64,000 bases of DNA. Origin: Bacillota bacterium. GTDB lineage: Bacteria > Bacillota > Clostridia > Lachnospirales > Lachnospiraceae. The translations under genes and the position numbers were made by a program. The stretch is from the NCBI GenBank assembly GCA_023390555.1, contig JAEWCQ010000028.1, forward strand, positions 1-64,000. The letters run 5' to 3'. The notes beneath the pieces are model-generated. The model was given only the letters and a program-made list of their open reading frames with translations, had not been told where the DNA came from and did not search any database. Shown here piece after piece: positions 45,370-53,943 of the stretch. Every line of letters starts with the position of its first letter. The stretch's first letter is position 1.

Positions 45370-46629
45370 ATGGGAATGACGATGACCCAAAAAATTCTGG
45401 CTGCACATGCAGGATTGGAATCTGTAACAGCAGGCCAGCTGATTGAAGCTGATCTGGATCTGGTGTTGGGAAATGATATCACCTCACCGGTTGCGATTCA
45501 TGAGATGGAAAAAATGAAAGTGGATGGTGTTTTTCATAAAGATAAAATTGCGTTGGTGCTGGATCATTTTGTACCGAATAAAGATATTAAATCTGCGCAG
45601 CACTGCAAATGCGTACGCGAATTTGCATGCAAACATGAGATCTCGAATTATTTTGATGTAGGAGAGATGGGAATTGAGCATGCGCTGTTACCGGAAAAAG
45701 GACTGACCGTTGCCGGTGATGTGATTATCGGAGCAGACTCCCACACCTGTACGTACGGAGCACTTGGTGCCTTCTCGACCGGAGTTGGAAGTACCGATAT
45801 GGCAGCCGGAATGGCGACTGGGAAAGCATGGTTTAAGGTTCCGGCAGCAATCCGGTTCAATCTTGTCGGTGAACCGGCTGCATGGGTGAGCGGAAAAGAT
45901 ATTATTTTACACATTATCGGAATGATCGGTGTGGATGGAGCACTTTACAAATCCATGGAATTTACAGGAGACGGTATCCGTCATCTTTCGATGGATGACC
46001 GTTTTACGATCGCGAACATGGCAATCGAAGCAGGTGGGAAAAACGGTATTTTTCCGGTTGATGATATTGCAGCTGTCTATATGAAAGAGCATTCCAAACG
46101 CCCGTACAAAGTATACGAGGCAGATGCGGATGCAGAATATGATGAAGAATACACGATTGATCTGAGTACCTTAAGACCGACGGTCGCATTCCCGCATCTT
46201 CCGGAAAATACGAAGACGATTGACGAAGTCGGTGATATTCCGGTGGATCAGGTAGTCATCGGTTCCTGTACAAATGGAAGACTGGAAGATCTTCAGATCG
46301 CTGCTTCTATTTTAGGCGGAAGAAAGGTGAAAAAAGGAGTTCGTGTCATTGTGATTCCTGCGACACAGAAGATTTATCTGGATGCGATGGAAGCCGGATA
46401 TATCCGTACTTTTATTGAATCCGGAGCCATCGTGAGCACACCGACCTGTGGTCCGTGTCTCGGGGGCTATATGGGAATTCTGGCAGAAAATGAGCGTTGT
46501 GTGTCTACGACAAACCGTAACTTTGTCGGACGTATGGGACACGTGGATTCCGAAGTCTATCTTGCAAGTCCGGCCGTAGCCGCAGCCAGTGCGATTACCG
46601 GCAAGATTTCCAGTCCGGAAGAAATATAA
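45370..46629 (+). CDS. leuC: 3-isopropylmalate dehydratase large subunit
   Basis: This 419-aa aconitase-family subunit isomerises 2- to 3-isopropylmalate in leucine synthesis. The 4Fe-4S ligands are the cysteine in VIGSCTNGR and the pair in PTCGPCLGG; the acid-base residues lie in DSHTCTYGALG. Length fits the bacterial/archaeal HacA-LeuC2 type. AGGAGG precedes the start. leuD follows after 12 bp. Confidence 0.96.
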   Translation: MGMTMTQKILAAHAGLESVTAGQLIEADLDLVLGNDITSPVAIHEMEKMKVDGVFHKDKIALVLDHFVPNKDIKSAQHCKCVREFACKHEISNYFDVGEMGIEHALLPEKGLTVAGDVIIGADSHTCTYGALGAFSTGVGSTDMAAGMATGKAWFKVPAAIRFNLVGEPAAWVSGKDIILHIIGMIGVDGALYKSMEFTGDGIRHLSMDDRFTIANMAIEAGGKNGIFPVDDIAAVYMKEHSKRPYKVYEADADAEYDEEYTIDLSTLRPTVAFPHLPENTKTIDEVGDIPVDQVVIGSCTNGRLEDLQIAASILGGRKVKKGVRVIVIPATQKIYLDAMEAGYIRTFIESGAIVSTPTCGPCLGGYMGILAENERCVSTTNRNFVGRMGHVDSEVYLASPAVAAASAITGKISSPEEI

Positions 46630-46641
46630 GGAGGAGCCAAA

Positions 46642-47130
46642 ATGAAAGCAGCATGTGGAAAAGTATTTAAATACGGTGATAATGTCGATACCGATGTAAT
46701 CATTCCGGCAAGATATCTGAACTCTTCCGATCCAAAGGAGCTTGCGACGCATTGCATGGAAGATATTGACAAAGAATTTGTGAAGAAAGTACAGGCAGGA
46801 GATATCATCGTTGCGACAAAGAATTTCGGATGCGGTTCCTCACGGGAACATGCGCCGATTGCAATTAAGGCAGCTGGTGTAAGCTGTGTCATCGCAGAGA
46901 CATTCGCAAGAATTTTTTACCGGAACTCGATCAATATCGGTCTGCCGATTATTGAATGTCCAGAAGCGGCAGCGGGAATTGAAGCAGGCGATGAAGTGGA
47001 AGTGAATTTTGATACGGGCGTCATTACGAACCGGACAAAAGGTACGACATATCAGGGACAGGCGTTTCCGCCGTTTATGCAGAAAATCATTGACTGCGAG
47101 GGTCTGGTCAACTATATCAACCAGAAATAG
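46642..47130 (+). CDS. leuD: 3-isopropylmalate dehydratase small subunit
   Basis: This 162-aa swivel-domain partner of LeuC contains the diagnostic GCGSSREHAP motif and begins with KVFKYGDNVDTDVIIPARYL. Length fits the LeuD2 type. It is co-translated with leuC. leuA and leuB are not in the window. A bidirectional-looking terminator follows. Confidence 0.96.
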   Translation: MKAACGKVFKYGDNVDTDVIIPARYLNSSDPKELATHCMEDIDKEFVKKVQAGDIIVATKNFGCGSSREHAPIAIKAAGVSCVIAETFARIFYRNSINIGLPIIECPEAAAGIEAGDEVEVNFDTGVITNRTKGTTYQGQAFPPFMQKIIDCEGLVNYINQK

Positions 47131-47154
47131 CAGTTGTGTTGTCTGTAAAGAAAA

Positions 47155-47200
47155 AGAAAACCGTGGCAGTCACAATCGGAAAATGCCACGGTTTTTCTTG
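47155..47200. terminator. bidirectional intrinsic terminator
   Basis: AAAACCGTGGCA pairs with TGCCACGGTTTT with A and T runs on the sides; it serves leuCD and the convergent AP2-like gene. Confidence 0.9.
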
Positions 47201-47202
47201 AT

Positions 47203-48009
47203 TTATAGAAAAGAAATTGTTCTATGAAGATAGGCCAGATATTTGCCGGAAATCCGGAGCTTGGTATAGATATCGGCATATTCTTTGGCGGAATATTCAT
47301 AGACGAAATTCTGCGTGAAATTTTTATCAATTCCATGAGAAAGCGCAAGGTCAACAGCTTTGTTATATGCCACGGCCGCCTTTGCTTCCGAGGAATAGGT
47401 GCCGACCGTGTAATTGCCATTGATATGTATCTGTACTTTGTAGCGGGTCTGACCTTTTGCATGGATGGCAGTGACACCGGTGTATCTGTTGATGACAAGA
47501 ATATTGGAATAGCGGTAATCCGTGATATCTCCGTTTGAAAAAATATAGTCTCTTCCTGCAACTGCATAGCTGTGAATCCCATAACGGGACAGCAGCGAGA
47601 GCTGCATGCCGTAGTCATTTACATACAGATGGCCCTGCCGTTTCAGAATACGGTGGGAAGAGTAGAAAAACAGATCATCAATGTCAAATTTCAATTCTTC
47701 CGAGGGAGAAAGGTAATATATAAAATAATTTGTTTTCAGATAGATGGGGTTTTTAATATACATGCGGTTGTCGCGGAAGTTCAGCAGACTTATGATTTTG
47801 GCGTAAGAGAGCTGTCTGCATTGCTGAAAACTGTCCTCAATCGTATCAGGTTCATTGTTTAAGAGCTTTCCGGCTTCCAGATAAGCCTGGTGCGCTTCCG
47901 ATTCGGAAGGAAAACTTCCAAGACTAATATGCCGGTTCTGATAGGTAATGTTGGAGCGGTAGTAGACCGTACCGTCTTTTTTGAGTGCCAGATATACACC
48001 TGCGAGCAT
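47203..48009 (-). CDS. AP2-like domain protein
   Basis: This 268-aa protein has at least two AP2-type modules: YYRSNITYQNRHISLGSFPS near the N terminus and, more clearly, near 195-250 a GVTAIHAKGQTRYKVQIHIN-GNYTVGTYSSEAKAAVAYN block, the three-strand-plus-helix pattern of AP2/ERF DNA-binding domains. In bacteria such modules usually occur in homing endonucleases and integrases, but no HNH or integrase core is visible. I start at ATG 48009 behind AAAGGAG, which drops a long N-terminal extension. A sequence-specific DNA-binding role is likely; the targets are unknown. Confidence 0.8.
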   Translation of the reverse strand: MLAGVYLALKKDGTVYYRSNITYQNRHISLGSFPSESEAHQAYLEAGKLLNNEPDTIEDSFQQCRQLSYAKIISLLNFRDNRMYIKNPIYLKTNYFIYYLSPSEELKFDIDDLFFYSSHRILKRQGHLYVNDYGMQLSLLSRYGIHSYAVAGRDYIFSNGDITDYRYSNILVINRYTGVTAIHAKGQTRYKVQIHINGNYTVGTYSSEAKAAVAYNKAVDLALSHGIDKNFTQNFVYEYSAKEYADIYTKLRISGKYLAYLHRTISFL

Positions 48010-48070
48010 ACAAGGACTCCTTTCTCGGATTGTTTCCATGACATTATAGCATAAAAAGTGAGACAGGTCA

Positions 48071-48100
48071 TTGACAGTGCAATATTTTTTCTTATATAAT
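48071..48100 (+). promoter_or_regulatory. thrC promoter
   Basis: TTGACA (48071-48076), 18-bp spacer, TATAAT (48095-48100), 52 bp before the start codon. Confidence 0.75.
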
Positions 48101-48151
48101 GAAACACAGTAAGCATTTTGAATAAAATTACACAGATAAGAGGTTGAAAAA

Positions 48152-49642
48152 ATGGATTTGATATACGCAAGTACAAGAAATGCAGATGAAAAAGTGACAG
48201 CATCCCAGGCTATCTTAAAAGGTCTTGCAGAGAATGGCGGTTTGTTTGTGCCGACACAGATACCGTCTTTGGATATCAGTATGGACAAACTGGCCGGTAT
48301 GACTTATCAGGAGATTGCCTATGAAGTAATGAAGCTGTTTCTGACCGATTTTACGGAAGACGAGTTAAAACACTGCATTAACAGTGCTTATGATCAGAAA
48401 TTTGATACAGAGGAGATTGCCCCGCTGGTGAGTGCGGATGGTGCATATTATCTGGAGCTTTTCCATGGATCTACCATAGCATTTAAGGATATGGCATTGT
48501 CGATTCTGCCGCATCTTCTGATTGCTTCTGCAAAAAAGAACGAGGTGAAGAATGAAATCGTCATTCTGACGGCTACCTCCGGAGATACCGGAAAAGCCGC
48601 ATTAGCTGGATTTGCAGATGTGGAAGGAACCAAGATCATCGTGTTTTATCCAAAGAATGGGGTAAGCCCGATTCAGGAGAAGCAGATGGTGACCCAGAAG
48701 GGAGAAAATACATTTGTCGTAGGAATCAACGGAAACTTCGATCAGGCGCAGACCGGTGTGAAGAAGATGTTTGGTGACAAAGAGCTGGAAAAGAGTATGG
48801 ATGAGGCAGGATATCAGTTTTCTTCTGCAAACTCCATCAATATTGGCCGTCTTGTTCCGCAGATTGTCTATTATGTATATGCCTACGCAAAGATGTATGC
48901 GAATGGTGAAATTGGTGCTGATGAGAAAATCAATGTAGCAGTACCGACCGGGAACTTTGGTAATATTCTCGCTGCATTCTATGCAAAAACCATGGGACTG
49001 CCGATTGCAAAGCTGATCTGTGCATCAAATGAAAATAAGGTTCTCTATGATTTCTTCGAGACAGGCACCTATGACAGAAACCGATCCTTTATTTTGACAA
49101 CTTCTCCATCTATGGACATTCTGATATCCAGCAATCTGGAGCGTCTGATTTACCGCATTGCCGGAAATGATGCACAGAAGAATGCGGACTTTATGAAAGC
49201 ACTTACAGCTGCCGGTAAATACGAGATTACAGCAAAGATGAGAGAGCAGCTCGCAGATTTCTACGGTAATTATACAAGCGAGGCGGAGACAGCAGGCGTG
49301 ATTCGGGATCTCTATGAAAAAACAGGCTATGTCATCGATACACATACGGCAGTTGCAGCCGGTGTCTATCAGAAATACAAACAGGAAACAGGAGATGCAG
49401 CTACAAAGACCGTGATTGCATCTACCGCAAGTCCATTTAAATTTACAAGAAGTGTGATGGATGCCATTGATGCAAAATACGATGTCATGTCTGATTTTGA
49501 ACTGGTGGATGAACTGAGCCGGATTGCAAACGTGGAAGTTCCGCAGGCGATAGAAGATATCAGGAGCGCTGCTGTCATACATGATACGGTTTGTGAAGTG
49601 GATGAGATGGAAGCAGTCGTGAAAAATTTCCTGCATATATAA
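48152..49642 (+). CDS. thrC: threonine synthase
   Basis: This 496-aa PLP enzyme turns O-phosphohomoserine into threonine. The PLP lysine lies in HGSTIAFKDMALS (about residue 113), and the phosphate-binding loop reads TATSGDTGKAAL. It is of the long type with an N-terminal domain beginning YASTRNADEKVTASQAILKG. Alone in its transcript, with a good promoter upstream and a terminator after. Confidence 0.96.
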   Translation: MDLIYASTRNADEKVTASQAILKGLAENGGLFVPTQIPSLDISMDKLAGMTYQEIAYEVMKLFLTDFTEDELKHCINSAYDQKFDTEEIAPLVSADGAYYLELFHGSTIAFKDMALSILPHLLIASAKKNEVKNEIVILTATSGDTGKAALAGFADVEGTKIIVFYPKNGVSPIQEKQMVTQKGENTFVVGINGNFDQAQTGVKKMFGDKELEKSMDEAGYQFSSANSINIGRLVPQIVYYVYAYAKMYANGEIGADEKINVAVPTGNFGNILAAFYAKTMGLPIAKLICASNENKVLYDFFETGTYDRNRSFILTTSPSMDILISSNLERLIYRIAGNDAQKNADFMKALTAAGKYEITAKMREQLADFYGNYTSEAETAGVIRDLYEKTGYVIDTHTAVAAGVYQKYKQETGDAATKTVIASTASPFKFTRSVMDAIDAKYDVMSDFELVDELSRIANVEVPQAIEDIRSAAVIHDTVCEVDEMEAVVKNFLHI

Positions 49643-49675
49643 TTACGCGCTAAAATTCGGAAGTAACAAATACAG

Positions 49676-49716
49676 AAAAGACAGTCTGCATGATTTCAGG
49701 CAGGCTGTCTTTTTCT
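49676..49716. terminator. intrinsic terminator between thrC and the chemotaxis-like pair
   Basis: AAAAGACAGTCTGC pairs with GCAGGCTGTCTTTTT; it can serve both convergent transcripts. Confidence 0.85.
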
Positions 49717-49758
49717 GCTGTTGCTATAAGATAAATACATTGAAAGAAAGATATTCTG

Positions 49759-50640
49759 TTAAAACGCCGCCACAAAATTTACGGTTCCAAACGGGAAGAT
49801 GACCGGCAGGATGTAGGACGGTGTCTCGAAGTGAAGCGTGTCATCGGTATGTACTTCCGGCGGGCAAAGAGCGAGCTCAATGGAGCGGCTGTTTGACATG
49901 TTGACATTAAAGAGTCCGTTGTGCAGATTCAAAAAATCCTCTAAAGATGCCTTAGCATATTCATTAAAATCCGGAAAGGATTCTCCCGCATATCTCGAGG
50001 CAAACGTAACGGAGGTATCCGTGTTCATATCCATTGCGGCCTGAATGGAGATCTGTCCGGAAATGTGCTGTGCAACACAGTAATTTGTCGGATAATCCGT
50101 GCAGGTAATCGGATCGAGCGGTGTGAAGTCATTTCCAATGAAACGAACCAGATTGTTGAATAAAAGCGTAAGATATTCAACTGCAGTTTCCGCGGTGGTT
50201 TCTTCGTTAGAATGAAGAAAATTATGTAAGAGTTTTTTTACCATCTCCCGTTGCTCAACATTCGCATCAAGATCCAGAATTTCGTTCTGGGACTGATAGT
50301 CGGAAATCAGATTTTCAAAATCACGGTTGGTCAGTCTGCCGTCCTCGATTAAGATCTGTCCAAGCAGGAGATAGTCCGGTTTCTGAGCGTCCAAAAGCGT
50401 TTTGACCTGTGCTTCCGTCAGATATCCGTTTCCCACTGCAAGCTCACCGAATTTCTTATCCTGATGTGTCTGAAGGATGACAATACTGTCCACTTCAGAA
50501 GCAGTAAGAAGGCCTTCATGGATTGCAATTGTCCCCAGTTTCAAATGAACATCAGCCTGCTTTTTCATGGCAGCGACCAGCTCCGCAGTGGAAACAATTC
50601 CCCTGCTAAGTAAAAAATTGCCAAAAAACTGTGTAAACAT
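49759..50640 (-). CDS. CheX-like protein with N-terminal tandem small domain
   Basis: This 293-aa protein has an N-terminal half of short repeated motifs (GTIAIHEGLLTASEVDSIVI, GELAVGNGYLTEAQVKTLLD, GQILIEDGRLTNRDFENLIS) similar to MshEN/GspE N-terminal modules that bind cyclic-di-GMP, and a C-terminal CheC/CheX-like phosphatase-type domain (about 150-290). The gene follows the response-regulator gene by 5 bp, so it may act on that receiver. Ligand binding by the repeats is inference. No chemotaxis operon is nearby. Confidence 0.72.
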   Translation of the reverse strand: MFTQFFGNFLLSRGIVSTAELVAAMKKQADVHLKLGTIAIHEGLLTASEVDSIVILQTHQDKKFGELAVGNGYLTEAQVKTLLDAQKPDYLLLGQILIEDGRLTNRDFENLISDYQSQNEILDLDANVEQREMVKKLLHNFLHSNEETTAETAVEYLTLLFNNLVRFIGNDFTPLDPITCTDYPTNYCVAQHISGQISIQAAMDMNTDTSVTFASRYAGESFPDFNEYAKASLEDFLNLHNGLFNVNMSNSRSIELALCPPEVHTDDTLHFETPSYILPVIFPFGTVNFVAAF

Positions 50641-50645
50641 ATGTT

Positions 50646-51023
50646 TTATCTCCCTTCAAAACGTGCAGTGATAACGGATTTTAATTGTTCAGAATCCAAA
50701 GGTTTCTGAATAAAATCCTTCGCACCAGCCTCGATCGCCATCTTCAGCTGCGACTGGGTTCCGACAGAAGATACCATGATGATACAGGCGGACGGATCTG
50801 CCTGCATAATCTCTGAAACAGCAGTGATACCGTCTTTTACAGGCATTACGATATCGAGAAATACAAGATCAGGCTTTTCAGACTTGAATAAGTCGATTAC
50901 TTCCTGCCCGTTTCCAGCCTCGATGAAAGTTGCCTTGCCAAAAGAAGAAATAGTGTCTTTCAATTGTCTTCTTGCAAGGATAGAGTCATCCCCAATTAAA
51001 ATTTTCGCTTCATCTAGTTTCAT
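50646..51023 (-). CDS. CheY-like single-domain response regulator
   Basis: This 125-aa receiver has no output domain. The acidic pocket is DD near residues 12-13 (ILIGDDSILA), the phosphorylated aspartate lies in LVFLDIVMPVKDG (about 56), and the switch lysine in FIQKPLD (about 107). It is co-transcribed with the CheX-like gene downstream. It may control motility or adhesion together with that partner. Confidence 0.92.
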   Translation of the reverse strand: MKLDEAKILIGDDSILARRQLKDTISSFGKATFIEAGNGQEVIDLFKSEKPDLVFLDIVMPVKDGITAVSEIMQADPSACIIMVSSVGTQSQLKMAIEAGAKDFIQKPLDSEQLKSVITARFEGR

Positions 51024-51191
51024 AGTATGAAAACCTCCAAATAATATATTAAAAAAATATATATACTCATATTTTACAATAGTTAAACTTAAGTTTCAAT
51101 CACAAATTACGCTGCGATTCCACAAAAACAACATTGCGGGAATAGAAAGAATACGTTATGATGGATAATAAAATGACAAGGAGAAAAAGGG

Positions 51192-51542
51192 ATGGGAGAT
51201 CTTAACTGGCAGTATATCATAGACGGAGCAGCCGCATTGTACGGGCTGTATGTATTTTTATCGGCGGTAAAGATGAAGCTGACCGGTGAAATCAGTTCGT
51301 TTGTTGCATCTCCGGAAGAATTATATAAATGTAAGGATAAACAGGGATTCATACGGGCGGTATACGGGTGGATGACTGCATTTGGGCTTATCACGCTGTT
51401 TTATGGTGGGGCGAATATTGTAAATTCATTTCTGTGGAATGACCCGATCTTTAATCTGATATCACTTGCCGTCTTTCTTCTGGCATGCGTGAAATTTATT
51501 TTTCTGCTGCATCGGGCAAGGAAAAAATATCTCAACTTATAA
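51192..51542 (+). CDS. small membrane protein, unknown function
   Basis: This 116-aa protein has about three hydrophobic segments (YIIDGAAALYGLYVFLSAV, AFGLITLFYGGANIVNSFLW, LISLAVFLLACVKFIFLLH) and a basic C-terminal tail (HRARKKYLNL). A GGAGAAAAAGGG region precedes the ATG. I do not recognise the family. It lies 71 bp before a two-component system and may belong to the same transcript. Confidence 0.7.
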   Translation: MGDLNWQYIIDGAAALYGLYVFLSAVKMKLTGEISSFVASPEELYKCKDKQGFIRAVYGWMTAFGLITLFYGGANIVNSFLWNDPIFNLISLAVFLLACVKFIFLLHRARKKYLNL

Positions 51543-51613
51543 TCAGAAAATTGTCACATGCCCGTCACATAGGACAGGTATATTTGAAAAAATCAGATAT
51601 GGAGGAGGCCGTC

Positions 51614-52288
51614 ATGGAGAAAATACTGGTCGTGGATGATGAGGAAAAGATACGTGCAATCATTCGCAAGTACGGAGAATTTGAAGGGTATGAAATCGTG
51701 GAAGCAAAGGACGGAATGGAGGCAATCCGGATCTGCAGGACAAATGATTTTGATGTGATTATTCTGGATATAATGATGCCGGAGCTGGATGGATTTTCTA
51801 CTTGTAAGGAAATACGCAAAATAAAGGATATTCCAGTCATCATGCTGTCTGCAAGAGGCGAAGAATATGACAGAATTCATGGATTTGAACTTGGAATCGA
51901 TGATTACGTGGTGAAACCTTTTTCGCCGAAAGAGCTGATGATGCGTGTGAAGGTCGTAATTGGCAGAAACAGCACGAAAGAGGAACGGACAAAGAGGGAT
52001 ATTTTTGAGGCCGAAGGTCTGCTGGTGGATTTTACCGGAAGGACTGTATCGGTGGATGGGCAGCGCGTCGATATGTCCCCAAAGGAATACGATTTGCTTT
52101 TTTATATGGTAAAAAACAGAAATATCGCATTGGAACGGGAAAAATTGATTACGGAAGTGTGGGGATATGATTATTACGGAGACGACCGGACACTCGATAC
52201 CCATATTAAGCTGCTGCGAAGCAGCCTTGGCGAATACCGTAAATTTTTGGTGACCTTAAGAGGTGTCGGTTACCGTTTTGAAGCATAA
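51614..52288 (+). CDS. OmpR-family response regulator
   Basis: This 224-aa protein has a receiver domain (DDEEK, phospho-aspartate in VIILDIMMPELDG, lysine in YVVKPFS) and a C-terminal winged helix (SPKEYDLLFYMVKNRNIALE and DDRTLDTHIKLLR). It works with the histidine kinase encoded 23 bp later. ATG 51614 behind GGAGGAGG is preferred over a longer frame. The signal is unknown. Confidence 0.95.
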   Translation: MEKILVVDDEEKIRAIIRKYGEFEGYEIVEAKDGMEAIRICRTNDFDVIILDIMMPELDGFSTCKEIRKIKDIPVIMLSARGEEYDRIHGFELGIDDYVVKPFSPKELMMRVKVVIGRNSTKEERTKRDIFEAEGLLVDFTGRTVSVDGQRVDMSPKEYDLLFYMVKNRNIALEREKLITEVWGYDYYGDDRTLDTHIKLLRSSLGEYRKFLVTLRGVGYRFEA

Positions 52289-52311
52289 CATGCAGTGAAA
52301 GGGATGTCACA

Positions 52312-53865
52312 GTGTTGAGATCAGAAAAAATCAGTATTAAATGGAAAATATTCATCTACCTGCTTTTATTTACGGTTGTATTACTGGTCATACTCTGGCT
52401 TCTTCAGATTGCCTATCTGGATTCTTTTTATAAAATGATTAAAACAAAAGAAGCGGAGGATGTCTCCAGTCAGGTCATCTCACTCGTCAGTTCAGATGAG
52501 GATACGGATCAGCTCTCCAGTGAGATCGATGAGATTGCGGCTGCAAACAATCTGAGTATTCTGATTACGGATTCCGACGGGAATTCCATTTATAACGCAG
52601 AATATATCACGAATTCATCGATGAGATCCATTCCGAGCTCCATTTTTCAGCAGTATTATCAGATGGCACAGGAAAATGGCGGGACAACCAAGATAGAGTT
52701 TGAGGGAAATGTAAATAAGACTTTGGAAGAAAAGGACATGGTGCCGCCGTTTGAAAATAACGAAACATCAACGGAGGACATGCCGCAGGAGGGCGATGGA
52801 CCGGATCTGGATGACGGAATGAAAAATAATCGGTTTATGCAGAATCATGGGCAGGAGATGGCAGAAAGCGTCATCTATTTTACAATTGTAGATGCCGGGT
52901 CACAGGAATATGTTGTTATGATTAACAGCGTGCTGACACCGGTGGATGCAACCGTCAATACGTTGAAGATACAGTTGATCTGGATTTCCGCGGTCATGGT
53001 ATTGCTTTCCCTTGGAATTGCGCTGCTGTTATCGAAAAAAGTTTCCAAGTCCATGATAAAGGTTGCAGAGTCCGCAAAGGAACTTGCTGCCGGTAATTAT
53101 GGAGTGGAGTTCGACGGGAAGGACTATAGGGAAATCACCGAATTGTCCAATACCATGAATTATATGACAAAGGAACTGGAAAAGACTGAGAATCTGCGGC
53201 GGGAGCTGATTGCCAATGTGTCGCATGATCTGCGGACACCGCTCACCATGATCATAGCCTATTCGGAAGTGATGCGAGACCTGCCGGGAGAGAATACACC
53301 TGAAAATATTCAGGTGGTAATTGACGAATCGAAGCGTTTGACAAATCTGGTCAATGACATGCTGGATATTTCAAAATTACAGGCAGGTGTCATGCAGAAA
53401 AGTGCAACGATATTCAATCTTACGGAAAGTATCCAGTCCGTATTTGAGCGCTACAACAAGCTGAAAGAACAGGACGGATATACCATTGACTTTGAATATG
53501 ACAGAGAGGTCATGGTGCGTGCGGATGAGTTTAAGATCTATCAGGTCATTTACAACCTGGTCAATAATGCAATTAATTACACCGGGGAAGATAAGACCGT
53601 TATCGTACGCCAGATTGTAAAAGAAAAGATTGTACGGATCGAAGTGTCAGACAGCGGGGCCGGTATTGCGGAAGAAGAACTTCCCTATGTATGGGACCGC
53701 TATTATAAGGTAGATAAGACACATAAGCGGGCAATCACCGGAACGGGGCTCGGGCTCTCAATCGTTAAGAATATATTGAGACTGCATGGTTCGCAATATG
53801 GAGTTGACAGTGAGCTTGGAAATGGCAGTACCTTCTGGTTTACGCTTGAAATCGAAGAAGACTAA
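52312..53865 (+). CDS. sensor histidine kinase
   Basis: This 517-aa membrane kinase has transmembrane segments at about 15-36 and 220-243, an extracytoplasmic domain between them with an acidic, Met-rich stretch (EDMPQEGDGPDLDDGMKNNR), a HAMP linker (about 245-295), the phospho-accepting H305 in NVSHDLRTPLT, and an HATPase domain with NLVNNAINYT, DSGAGI and GTGLGLSIV. GTG 52312 or TTG 52315 serves as start. It pairs with the OmpR-type regulator upstream. Confidence 0.93.
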   Translation: MLRSEKISIKWKIFIYLLLFTVVLLVILWLLQIAYLDSFYKMIKTKEAEDVSSQVISLVSSDEDTDQLSSEIDEIAAANNLSILITDSDGNSIYNAEYITNSSMRSIPSSIFQQYYQMAQENGGTTKIEFEGNVNKTLEEKDMVPPFENNETSTEDMPQEGDGPDLDDGMKNNRFMQNHGQEMAESVIYFTIVDAGSQEYVVMINSVLTPVDATVNTLKIQLIWISAVMVLLSLGIALLLSKKVSKSMIKVAESAKELAAGNYGVEFDGKDYREITELSNTMNYMTKELEKTENLRRELIANVSHDLRTPLTMIIAYSEVMRDLPGENTPENIQVVIDESKRLTNLVNDMLDISKLQAGVMQKSATIFNLTESIQSVFERYNKLKEQDGYTIDFEYDREVMVRADEFKIYQVIYNLVNNAINYTGEDKTVIVRQIVKEKIVRIEVSDSGAGIAEEELPYVWDRYYKVDKTHKRAITGTGLGLSIVKNILRLHGSQYGVDSELGNGSTFWFTLEIEED

Positions 53866-53898
53866 AAAAGAAATCGTCCGGCAGGGCGATTTCTTTTT
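53866..53898. terminator. intrinsic terminator
   Basis: AAGAAATCG pairs with CGATTTCTT, T run after, A run before; serves the kinase gene and the convergent citrate synthase gene. Confidence 0.85.
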
Positions 53899-53943
53899 GT
53901 TCCTGTAAGGAGGAAAGCTTACCCTCTCATACAGGAACATAGG

